Below, in pieces: positions 8,639-17,219 of a DNA stretch of 64,000 nucleotides. Each line of letters starts with the position of its first letter. Position 1 is the first letter of the stretch. Origin of the DNA: Massariosphaeria phaeospora (lineage: Eukaryota > Ascomycota > Dothideomycetes > Pleosporales); the NCBI GenBank assembly GCA_011032825.1, contig JAADJZ010000037.1, positions 124,001 through 188,000 of the forward strand, written 5' to 3'. A program made the position numbers and the translations under genes. The notes under the pieces are model-generated. The model was not told the DNA's origin. It searched no databases and saw nothing but the letters and a program-made list of their open reading frames with translations.

Positions 8639-9268
8639 GATAGACGCATCGGCGTTGTAGAGGATATAGAGTGTACGCGATGTCATCGTTATTTCTGCTG
8701 CCCCGCTGGGATAGGGATTCAGGAATGACTCCGGTCTGTACTCGAGTGGGGTCGACTATGGGCTGCGTGTTATCTTCGGCAACACTTACCGTTCTTGGAA
8801 CGCTGCGTCATCACTCATGCAGCCCTGGTACCTCGAAGTCTTCCTCAAGAACCATCAATCAACAATCATCACGAAGACATAGATGCAGAAGTTCTAAGAT
8901 GCGAGCACAAGCTAGTGGACGTTGGGCTAGGAAACTCCCGAGGTCCCGTACTATACGCCTAACATTCACGACCTTGTACAACATCGAAGACGCGGGTCAA
9001 GAGATAGAGTCACCGTGCGATAGAGAGACAAAGGAAATGGGCTTCATGTTCTCTGTCACGTTGTTTATATCTTAAACATATCGAGATCGAAACACTTTTG
9101 CGCATGGGCAAGACATCACATGACTAACGCGGTAGTTTTGCTAGGGGTATGCCACATCAACCGGCAAATGTCACAAGAGTGTAATTTCGCTTGTTATTTC
9201 ACACATACTAAGGAACTTGACTAGCGCATTTCCACCAACCGCACACGACTATTCGATATGCTCCAGTC
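8639..9268. other. Intergenic, no gene recognised
   Basis: This holds the promoter of the CxxC gene and the 3' side of the feruloyl esterase gene. One plus-strand frame of about 134 codons (8671-9075) is Arg/Ser-rich without motifs. A parallel frame reads YGLRVIFGNTYRSWN near 8755 but is quickly interrupted. A gene remnant is possible but not supported. Confidence 0.4.
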
Positions 9269-10117
9269 TCATGTAAATTGCGTGAAGAATTCCCACGAGT
9301 TTGCCGGTGCGAACGGTGTGCTGGAGCCGGAGTTCGTCTGCGACGGGTTGTGGTCACCATTGTGAATAACCCACGTCAATGGATATCCCGCCTTGCATCC
9401 CGAGTATACCGTCTTGACCGAGTTGGCGCCGTTTGGCTGGGGTTCCGATGCCGGTTTTGTGCATCCATTGGCAGCAACAAATTTGTCGCGCACCGAGCGG
9501 CCCATGCTGATGTTGAGTACCGAGTCGCTCGTGCCGTGCTGGCCGTAGAAAGCCACGGGCTTGGATCCGCCAGAGCAGCCGCTCAACTCGGCGCCGGAGA
9601 GGATAGCAACAGCACGGATCTGTTCAGGTCGGGCACAGGCGAGGGCATACGACATGGCGCCACCGTAGCTGAAGCCGGTTGAGAAGCGCAGGTTGGTGTT
9701 GACGCAGAGGTCGGCCTCGACTGTCTTGAGCATCGAGTCGAAGAACGTAACATCCTCGCCGCCGGAGTTACCCCAACCAGAGTTCAGCCCATCCGGAACG
9801 ACAAAGATCGCGCTGTTGTTCGCAATGGCCTTGAGCCCGTAGTATGGAAGCGCGCCGCCCTTGGTGATGTCCTCGCCATTGACAATCTTCTGCGCACTGC
9901 CGCCGCGCTGGTGCCACGTGAAGACGAGGCGGTACGGCCTGTTCTGGTCGTAGTTGTCCGGGATGTTGAGGATGTAGTTGCGGTTCTTGCCGTTGACTTG
10001 CACCGAGTACTGCTTGTTCGTGAGCGTCTTGGGCTTGCCGCAGCCCGTCGAGTTGGCCGCGAATACGGATGGCACGGCGGCCAGGAGAAGGCACACGGAA
10101 GCGAAGAGGCCACGCAT
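9269..10117 (-). CDS. Secreted feruloyl esterase (CE1-like)
   Basis: A 282-residue protein from an ATG at 10117. It begins with a typical secretory signal (about residues 1-20, LFASVCLLLAAVPSVFA). The mature part is an alpha/beta hydrolase of the fungal feruloyl esterase family: an oxyanion region FTWHQRGG (66-73), the nucleophile elbow GFSYG with Ser150, the acid Asp198 in GTSD, and the catalytic His, probably His256 in NGDH. Paired cysteines (26, 138, 161, 181, 219, 241) suggest disulfides. Such enzymes release ferulic acid from plant arabinoxylan outside the cell, which points to a plant-associated or saprotrophic lifestyle. There is no carbohydrate-binding module. The reading frame is intact. 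Confidence 0.93.
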   Translation of the reverse strand: MRGLFASVCLLLAAVPSVFAANSTGCGKPKTLTNKQYSVQVNGKNRNYILNIPDNYDQNRPYRLVFTWHQRGGSAQKIVNGEDITKGGALPYYGLKAIANNSAIFVVPDGLNSGWGNSGGEDVTFFDSMLKTVEADLCVNTNLRFSTGFSYGGAMSYALACARPEQIRAVAILSGAELSGCSGGSKPVAFYGQHGTSDSVLNISMGRSVRDKFVAANGCTKPASEPQPNGANSVKTVYSGCKAGYPLTWVIHNGDHNPSQTNSGSSTPFAPANSWEFFTQFT

Positions 10118-10494
10118 GTTGAAAGAATGATCGTAGGGTATGCTTTTAGCGAAAGGATGAGTGTGTGTGAAGCCGACGAAGAGAACCTGCCACGGTATTT
10201 ATCAACAACTGCCCTCGACTATGCAATTCCCACCTGCAAGTGCCGCTGCGGGTCTACCCCGGATTTCCGTAATGAAATATCCCGACATCCAAAGTCCCAA
10301 GACTTTGCGACAGCGAATCGCGCCACTAATGAAGGATCGTCGGTCCTGCCATTCATATATGGACTTTGCTTGGGTCACGTATAAGCGCCGGCAGTACTAG
10401 GAATTAGCCGACCACGCGACCGCGCATATTACAGAGGGAAGATCGATTGAGTATTTTCCTTTGCTGGATACTTCGTATTACCTACGCGCAGATG
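10118..10494. promoter_or_regulatory. Feruloyl esterase upstream region
   Basis: Upstream sequence of the esterase gene. A TATA-like TATTTAT lies near 10195 on the plus strand, about 80 bases upstream of the ATG. No other feature is recognised. Confidence 0.3.
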
Positions 10495-10970
10495 AATTTG
10501 GTCTATACTGTTTATCAACTGCCAGCCCTCAGTTTGCGCGGAGTGGCGCGTGGTCTGGCGTTGGGCCTGGAATCCCGTGCTCGTCCATCTGGTTGTGGCG
10601 CGAGGTTTAGGAAGACCGTCTGGAGGAGCCTTGTGCCTTCGCATCAATCCGTCCGAGTGGACAACATGCATCTAGTCTATACCCCCTATCAACTACCAGC
10701 CCTCAGTCTGCGCGGAACAGCGCATGGTCTAGCCTCCGGCCTGAATCGCATGCTTCTCCAGCTAGCTGTAGCGGGAGGCTTTGGAAGAGCGTCTCGAAGA
10801 AGATTCGAATTCGACTAGGTCGAAAACATGCATCTGGCCTATACCCCCTATCAACTACCATCCCTTAGTCGGCGCGGAACAGCGCATGCTCTGGGCTTAG
10901 GCCTGAAATCGAATGCTCGTCCATCTAACTGTGGCGTGGAGGAACCAATCAATCCAAGTGGACAACATCT
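10495..10970. repeat. Three-copy direct repeat of about 170 bp
   Basis: Copies start near 10503, 10677 and 10839 (spacing 174 and 162). Each opens with CTATACYSYYTATCAACT, continues with a conserved 'CAGCCCTCAGT..GCGCGGA' stretch and ends near 'GTGGACAACATGCATC'. Copies differ by point changes and indels. They are contiguous with, but different in sequence from, the 150-bp array that follows. Confidence 0.75.
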
Positions 10971-10974
10971 AGGA

Positions 10975-12665
10975 AGGTGCACTCGTAGTTGAACCCACAC
11001 AGCGCATTCGCTCGAAGTTTACTGAGCTCCTTCAGGCGCCTCTCGACGCCATTCGTGGCAGCTAGCTGACCGAGCAGCCATAAACTATCTAGGTTCTGGA
11101 GCTTGTTGTTTCGATCACCGCTGCACCGCTTCAACGCCTCTGGAATATTGGGTAGAACTGCGCAAACTTCTCTGAGCTCCTTTAGACGCATCTTGACGCC
11201 TTCCGTGGTAGATGACTGACTAAGCAGGCATAAATTGACTGGGTTCCAGAGCTCGTCATCTCGATCGCCGAAGGCACTACTTCAACGTCTCGGGGTCATT
11301 GGGTAGAGTTGACAAACATCCCTAAGCTCCTTCAGACGCCTCTTAACGCGTTTTGTCGCAGCTGACTGACTGAGCAGCGAAAGACTGACCAAGTCCCGGA
11401 GCCAGCTATCTCACCCTAGTAAGACCCTATTTCAACGCCTCGAGCATGTTGAGCAGAGTCACACACACCCTACCGAGCTCATTCATGCGCCCCCTAGCGC
11501 GTTTTGTCGCAGCTGGATAATAGAGCTGGCAAAACCTGTCCAGATTCTAGAGCTTGCTATCCCGATCGCCGAAAGCACCATTTCAACGCCTCGAGCATGT
11601 TGAGTACGGTCGCACAAATCCTACCGAGACCATTCATGCGCCTCCTAGCACGTTTTGTCGCGGCTGATTAACAGGGCTGGCAAAAATTGACCAGGAGCTT
11701 GCTATCTCGCCTGCCAAAGCCCTACTCCAACGCCTCTGGGATACTGAGTAGAGTCGCACTAACCTTACGGAGCTCCTTAATATGCCCCTTAGTGCCTTTG
11801 TCGCAGCTGGATGATAGAGTTGGCGAAAGCTGACTACGTTTAGGAGCTTGCTCCACTATCTCAGCTATCAAGACACCACCGCTTCGACACTCACTGTTAG
11901 GACATTGTGTTGAGTCGCACAAACCTTGCCGAGCTCCTTCATGTGCTTCTTGGTGCCTTTATTGCAGCTGGATGATAGAGTTGGCAAAAGTTAACCAAGT
12001 GCCGGAGCTTGTCTATCTCAGCTATCAAGGCACCGCTTTGGCACTAACTGCTAGGACATTGGGTAGAGTCGCACAAACCCTGCTGAGCTCCTTCATGTCC
12101 CCCTTGGTGCCTTTGTCGTACTCGGATGATAGAGTTGCCAAAAACAGACCAAGTTCCAGAGCTTGCTATTTCGCCTACTAAGGCCCTACCCCAACTCCAG
12201 GACAATGGGTAGAGTCGCACAGACCCTTCCATGCTCCTTCATGCGCCTCTTAACGCCTTTGCCGCAGTCGGATGATTGAATTGGCAAAAGCTGACCAGGT
12301 TCTAGAGCTTGCTATTTCGCCTACCAAAGTCCAAGGCCCTACTCCAACTCCAGGACAATGGGTGGAGTCGCCCAAACCCTATCGTGCTCCTTCATACGGC
12401 TCTTTACGCCTTTCGCCGCAGTCAGACGATAGAGCTGGCAAAACTTGACCCCGTGCCGGAGCTTGCTATCTCAGCTATTAAGGCACCACCGCATCGACAC
12501 TCACTGCTAGGACATTGGGCAGAGTCGCACAAACGCTACCGTGCCCCTTCATACGCCTCTTTACGCCTTTTGCCTCAGTCGGATGATAGAGCTAGCAAAA
12601 GCTGACCAAGTGCCGGAGCTTGCTGTCGTAGCTATCAAGGCACCGTTTCAACGCCTCATGGCCTT
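10975..12665 (-). pseudogene. Decayed 150-bp tandem array encoding 50-residue repeats
   Basis: The anchor 'GAGCTCCTTCA' (or a variant) recurs at 11024, 11174, 11324, 11475, 11626, 11770, 11931, 12085, 12230, 12384 and 12541, a period of 150 bp that loosens to 144-161 bp. On the minus strand the first full unit reads as exactly 50 residues (EVCAVLPNIPEALKRC, then NKLQNLDSLWLLGQLAATNG and VERRLKEL). The exact 150-base spacing of the first units and the Leu-rich amphipathic pattern suggest a former repeat protein. Frames break every one or two units, so the array is now non-coding or nearly so. I do not recognise the protein family; a non-coding minisatellite is the alternative. Confidence 0.6.
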
Positions 12666-13740
12666 GCCGTATGAAGCGTTTTATTCCGGAGCTCTTTTGT
12701 TTAGGGTTCTGGGTACAAGATAGCGCCGTAGGATACATCGCCTACTCATGTCTTACACCTGCGACCAAGTAGAGCCGTTCAAGTCCCCTCGTGGCAGGCA
12801 TGCATCATGCTGGTGCAAAGCTGAAGACGACGATACAGCTCGCTCTGCTTCGTAGTCGCTTCAAACTTTTGCGCTCAACTACTGTGAGCGTAACATTTAA
12901 CTTGGTTTCCACTGATAGCAGAGTATCGCACACACCGATTCAATTCAATAGTCAATTCGAGTCGTCCAGGCATTGCAGACTATTCTGCGCGTACACCGGC
13001 AAGGACCTGGCCACAGCAACAACCTATCTTGTTGCAGATAAAGCTGGCATATTAAAATCTTGTGTTCCAAATGTATTTTGTAGGGTAATAAATGACGTTC
13101 GACGATGTACCGTATAATCGCCCAGCCACGGATGCCTTCCTGATGAGTCACTGACCCGCAGCTTCCTTCTCTTCTCGGTCCGCCATAGCCACTGAGTGGG
13201 CCACTTACTCTTGCCGCATGGGCTGCGCAGGGCTTCTAGAGGCCGATCCCCTGCCGACGAACATGCGACAGAATATGCACATTAAGACGACATTGGATAG
13301 CGGGACGATAGAAGGTCGAGGCTCTAGCCAGCTGTAACGCGGTTCTCTCACAGTAACGCTAGGTCTATCCACGCCCCTGAACTGCGTTCTTTCTAATCCA
13401 TACAGGTCAGGTCATCTGAACGCGATTTTAGAAACCTATCCATCTTTTGCCCCCGAAGATGTACCAAAGGTTTCTACAATCTCTTTGCGACGAAGCTCAA
13501 ACTGTTTTCAGCATCGATTGGGTGGGTGGTGGCTCCCCTGCGCCTGCCAGTGTTACTGTCAGTGCTTCCTACCGGAACCAGGAAGGGTAAGTACGTACGG
13601 CAGCACATGCTGGTAGGAAGCGCCTCAACAGAGGAGACGGGCAAGAGCATAGGAAGCAGGAGTAAACAATGCTTTCAGATTTAACGGTCCCGTCCTGCGA
13701 TGCCAGAGCACTTCAGCAGCACCACCAGCAGCACCACCAC
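12666..13740. other. Intergenic, no gene recognised
   Basis: About 1.1 kb between the repeat array and the trinucleotide tract. The longest frame (12791-13117, plus) has no motif or codon bias I trust. A small inverted repeat CTTCCTACC...GGTAGGAAG spans about 13563-13618. Confidence 0.4.
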
Positions 13741-13741
13741 A

Positions 13742-13813
13742 CGACGACGATGATGACGATGATGATGATGGTGATGATGGTGATGATGATGATGACGATG
13801 ATGATGAAGATGC
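13742..13813. repeat. GAT/GAC trinucleotide microsatellite
   Basis: An imperfect (GAT)n tract with GAC, GGT and GAA variants. It would read as poly-Met/Thr or poly-Asp on the plus strand and poly-His/Ile on the minus strand, which creates spurious frames. It sits just upstream of the alanine-rich gene. Confidence 0.85.
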
Positions 13814-13954
13814 AGCGTTTCCTCCCTGTTTTCTCTCTTTCTCTTCTTCTTCTTTCTGGACGAGGTGTACGCCAAGGCTTCGGACGTCGCAGGACTCTTT
13901 GCGCACCTCGCCACAATCGGTGGCCATGTCAAGCCGCCTCTTCCGCGTTTCTTC

Positions 13955-14605
13955 ATGGCCACAGGTGTCCTGTGGCCGTATGTCGTGCCCATTCTTGCCC
14001 GCTTGGCCGCTGGCTGGATGTGCGCCGTCCGCTGGTCACATCGCGTGCTCGCTCCAGAGGCCGAAGCCCTTGGGAAGTGGACTGGGGCGGTAGCCCACTT
14101 TGTCTTCGGCGTGGACTGGCTTTTGTCGCCGTTTAAACTTGTCAACCCCGAGCTCGACGCCGCCAAGGCCGAGCTCCGCGACGTCAAGGCTGCTGTCGCC
14201 GCCGAGAAGACCAAGCTGCTGGAGTGCGTTGAGGCCGCTGAGGCCAAGGTCGCCGCCGCCGCCCTCAAGGACGCCGCCGCCGACGCCAAGCTCGCTCTTG
14301 CGAAGAGCAAACTCGCCAAGGCCGCCGTCAGGAAGGCCGAGGCCAAGTCCCAGGCCGACGCCGCCGACAAGGACGCTGCTGAGGGAAGGGCCCTCGACGC
14401 CGAGAAAAAGCTCCGCTCGGCCGCCGACGAGATCGCCGCCCTCAAGAAGAGGGTTGAGGTCGCCGACAACAAGCTTCGTGACGCCGCGGCCGCCGCCTCC
14501 AGGCGGGAAGCCTCCAACCAAGCCCTGATTCAACAGGCCCTGGTGATTTCCCGAGCAATGGGGGCAACCATTGCAGCGTCGCAGAACGCCGGGAACACGT
14601 GTTGA
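13955..14605 (+). CDS. Alanine/lysine-rich coiled-coil protein with N-terminal hydrophobic segments
   Basis: The frame is open from 13808 to the TGA at 14603-14605, but the first ATG is at 13955, giving 216 residues. Residues 1-25 (VLWPYVVPILARLAAGWM) and about 45-60 (AVAHFVFGVDWLLSPF) are hydrophobic. From about 67 to 200 the protein is a long, highly charged Ala/Lys/Glu/Asp helix with heptad character (ELDAAKAELRDVKAAVAAEK and similar). The design suggests a membrane-anchored or organelle-associated coiled coil, or a LEA/apolipoprotein-like amphipathic helix; I do not recognise a family. A CT-rich tract (13826-13857) lies upstream, as in many fungal promoters. Strong GC3 bias supports coding. 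An upstream exon cannot be excluded. Confidence 0.62.
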   Translation: MATGVLWPYVVPILARLAAGWMCAVRWSHRVLAPEAEALGKWTGAVAHFVFGVDWLLSPFKLVNPELDAAKAELRDVKAAVAAEKTKLLECVEAAEAKVAAAALKDAAADAKLALAKSKLAKAAVRKAEAKSQADAADKDAAEGRALDAEKKLRSAADEIAALKKRVEVADNKLRDAAAAASRREASNQALIQQALVISRAMGATIAASQNAGNTC

Positions 14606-15220
14606 GATTGTAAATCACGTTAAAACAACTTGCGAAGGAAAACGCTAGCAACCCACGAAAAAGCCAGCCGCTACTGATGTCGGCACCCGGTCAGGGTTCA
14701 CCCTGACCGGGCCGGGCAATTTGGTCTGACGGGTCAGACGCTCCAATCAATGGGCGTACCCTGCATTGCACATTCGTGTATTAACTGGTGGGTCCGCCAT
14801 GAAATCATGGCGGATAACAAAGATCAGACCTTCACTTGGTTCTTCCCTTCCCAGAGGAAACCAGTGAGAAGCCGACATCAAACAGCACCGTCTAGCAAAG
14901 CCATTCAAAACTCTGGCGCAGGCGGTAGTCTCAACGCAACCTCATCGATGCCTGGTTTTGTTGATGACTCTTTGGCGGGGACAGCACAACGGCACCGTGA
15001 CTCATCTGCAAAGATAACTCCACAGAGGGTATAGATGAGAGGGTTTCGTGAGCACATTATGACGAGCTTAATTTGTCTTCAGCGTCAGCTGAATGGATGG
15101 TTTGTATGTGGAGTGCGCCACCAGAACCATGGTTCGCGAAGATGACTCCTACAAAATCTTCTCTTCTTTCCTCTGCTTTCATCTTTCTTCTACTTTCTCT
15201 TCTTCCTTCTAGGCCTCAAA
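14606..15220. other. Intergenic with palindrome cluster and CT-rich leader
   Basis: A 94-codon plus-strand frame (14750-15034) has no motif and is probably chance. The notable contents are three tight palindromes at 14686-14814 and a long CT-rich tract at about 15155-15212 ending in CTAG, 9 bases before the F-box ATG. The tract fits either a fungal core promoter/leader or the 3' end of a 5'-UTR intron. Confidence 0.45.
14686..14814. repeat. Cluster of three perfect inverted repeats with 2-base loops
   Basis: Palindrome 1 has 12-bp arms (CCCGGTCAGGGT at 14686-14697, complement at 14700-14711, loop TC). Palindrome 2 has 7-bp arms (GTCTGAC at 14724-14730, complement at 14733-14739, loop GG). 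Palindrome 3 has 10-bp arms (TCCGCCATGA at 14793-14802, complement at 14805-14814, loop AA). All three share the same 2-base loop geometry. They could be cruciform-forming or dimer-binding sites, or relics of a mobile element. Confidence 0.8.
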
Positions 15221-17086
15221 ATGTCCGCTATTCTACGATGGATCCAAAATCGCCGCGAAAAGCGCCAGCTCAAGGAGACAGAATCGCGCGAAGCCGAGCG
15301 CCTTGTGCAGCGAGAGAACCGGAACCGCCAACCTATCGAGGGGACAAACGCATGTGAAGCCGAAGAGCTTAGGCAGCGAGAGAAGCGGGACCGCCAACTT
15401 ATCGAGGAGACAGAGTCACGCGAAGCCGAGCGGTGCATTCAGCAACAGAAGCGGGATCATCAGCTTATCAAGGAGACAGAGGCACGCGAAGCCGAGGAAC
15501 GTGTCCAGCGAGAGAAGCAGCGTCGCCAGCGTATTGAGGAGACCGAGGCACGCGAAGCCGAGGAACGTATCCAGCGAGAGAAGCAGGATCGCCAGCTTAT
15601 TGAGGAGACCGAGACACGCGAAGCCGAGGAACGTATCCAGCGAGAGAAGCGGGACCACCAACAGTCTGACGCCCTCTTTCTCAAGCTGTACAAGCTGGAG
15701 CGCACTATAGACCCGCTTCTAGCCCCACAGATCTACAACAATCGATTCTGTCCACTCATCAGCCGACTGCCGGAAGAGCTTCTCCTGTGTATACTCGACT
15801 TCCTCCGCGACGACGTCGTAGCACTGCACATTCTAAGGGTAGTCTCTAGAACATTTTTTCGTCTTCTCAACTATCAGTCTGTCTTTTGGAGAGGCACCGA
15901 CTGTTCAATCCCCACCATATCTACCTCTCTCCCCATTGTTCTGAGGCGACAATTTCGACAGCTCTTACAGAGAGACGGGCGGTGCGACTACTGCAGACGC
16001 TGGAACGACGCGAATGCACATCGACTTTTTGACGACTGCAAATTCCAGCAGAATGATCGCCTAAACTCCGATGGTAGTAAGGTTTCCTTGAAGTCGCTTT
16101 ACTGCACGCTCTACTGCTACGCCTGCCGCAGTCGCCACGACGTCTGCCAATTTTCCTCCACCTATCAGCAGGCATTGGGGGATCAACCGGAACGACGGTG
16201 TCTAGGCCAACAGGGATCGGTCCAGTTGTGCGGGCACGTGCAGATCACATGGGCCAGGATCAAGGCCCATATCGACAACTGGCGGCAGCAGCAATGCGGA
16301 GGAGACTGGCAAGCCTGCCTCGACAGCTTCAACATTGAGTGTCACAATAAGAGCCACGACACGCGCTGCACGGCCTCAGAGGCGCCGACCTGGCCCCGAG
16401 CCCGTCTCCGCACCAGCAGATGGCGGTCGGACCTTGTCCTTCTCAACCTGGAGTGGACACCCCACAGCCGCATCGATGTGCTCGGTCTCACCTCGGATGG
16501 GCGAATACCCGCGTCAAAGCTGAGGGCGATGTTCCAGAAGCTTCGGAGTCTGGGGCCGGCCGATATACTATACCCTCGGTGCCGTCCGGGTGCTCTACCT
16601 GAAATGTCGTGTTTCAGCCCATCGTCCCGTCTAGGACAACTTATCTACTATAAGTCGGGAAAGGCCAATGAGACACGAACTCCACCAGCATCTTTTCGAT
16701 CACCCCCCTATGATCAGTGGCTATTGCTCTATGATGGCCATGACACTGGAAGAAATGGCAAGCGGCTAGACATTAGGCCTCATTACTTAAGGGACGGTGG
16801 AAAACGCACGCAACTACCGGAATGTATTGTGGTCAACTACGAGAAAGACATCATGATCTGCAAGACGACAGACATTGCGAACCCTGCAGTCAACATCATC
16901 CCAACCGACCACTGGCTCCATGCAATGGATACTGATACATATCCTCACCCGCAGGCAAGCCAGATCAGGCCCCAGTGCAGCAACTCGAGCTGCACCAATT
17001 TCTACCGAAGGCGAAAGGAATATTACTATTGTTCGGATTGGCCCCTCCTGGCTGATGCAGTCTCAAGAAGATTATCAGGCGCCTAG
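15221..17086 (+). CDS. F-box protein with six 22-residue coiled-coil repeats
   Basis: A 621-residue protein from the ATG at 15221. Residues 19-150 are six head-to-tail 22-residue units (consensus ETEAREAEERIQREKQDRQLIE), charged and helical. An F-box follows at about 182-215 (SRLPEELLLCILDFL...LRVVSRTFFRLLNYQ), the site that binds Skp1 in SCF ubiquitin ligases. After it come paired cysteines (CDYCRRW; YCTLYCYACRSRHDVC) and RCLGQQGSVQLCGHVQITW, a pattern I associate with a fungal F-box family whose targets are unknown. The frame continues beyond the TAG at 17084-17086 for 18 codons to a canonical intron donor, so this stop may be a recent nonsense change. Confidence 0.85.
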   Translation: MSAILRWIQNRREKRQLKETESREAERLVQRENRNRQPIEGTNACEAEELRQREKRDRQLIEETESREAERCIQQQKRDHQLIKETEAREAEERVQREKQRRQRIEETEAREAEERIQREKQDRQLIEETETREAEERIQREKRDHQQSDALFLKLYKLERTIDPLLAPQIYNNRFCPLISRLPEELLLCILDFLRDDVVALHILRVVSRTFFRLLNYQSVFWRGTDCSIPTISTSLPIVLRRQFRQLLQRDGRCDYCRRWNDANAHRLFDDCKFQQNDRLNSDGSKVSLKSLYCTLYCYACRSRHDVCQFSSTYQQALGDQPERRCLGQQGSVQLCGHVQITWARIKAHIDNWRQQQCGGDWQACLDSFNIECHNKSHDTRCTASEAPTWPRARLRTSRWRSDLVLLNLEWTPHSRIDVLGLTSDGRIPASKLRAMFQKLRSLGPADILYPRCRPGALPEMSCFSPSSRLGQLIYYKSGKANETRTPPASFRSPPYDQWLLLYDGHDTGRNGKRLDIRPHYLRDGGKRTQLPECIVVNYEKDIMICKTTDIANPAVNIIPTDHWLHAMDTDTYPHPQASQIRPQCSNSSCTNFYRRRKEYYYCSDWPLLADAVSRRLSGA

Positions 17087-17140
17087 GGTTCTCCTGGTTA
17101 TTGTTCTGTGGCCACACATCCCTGGAAGCCATTGAGCCAC

Positions 17141-17198
17141 GTGAGTGAACATTATCTGGATGTCTCGCTCACCTGCTAACTGTTTTTAATGATTATAG
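17141..17198 (+). other. Candidate intron just past the F-box stop
   Basis: GTGAGT donor, TGCTAAC branch point (17174-17180) and TATAG acceptor give a textbook 58-base fungal intron. In the F-box frame the sequence after the TAG continues open to the donor (ending ...WKPLSH) in phase 0 and, after the acceptor, reads RVEPNAHR and then TGA. It is either a 3'-UTR intron or the last intron of a longer ancestral F-box gene. Confidence 0.6.
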
Positions 17199-17219
17199 CG
17201 AGTAGAACCCAATGCCCAT

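Noticed and set aside
9278..10384. Plus-strand frames opposite the feruloyl esterase
   Set aside because: Antisense shadows of a well-recognised gene.
13669..14136. Plus-strand frame with poly-Met/His
   Set aside because: Generated by the trinucleotide tract; no motif, and it overlaps the better-supported frame.
13681..14517. 278-codon minus-strand frame, Ala/Ser-rich with a long His run
   Set aside because: It is the antisense of the alanine-rich gene and of the GAT/GAC microsatellite; high GC3 on the opposite strand keeps it open. The plus-strand frame fits a natural protein better.
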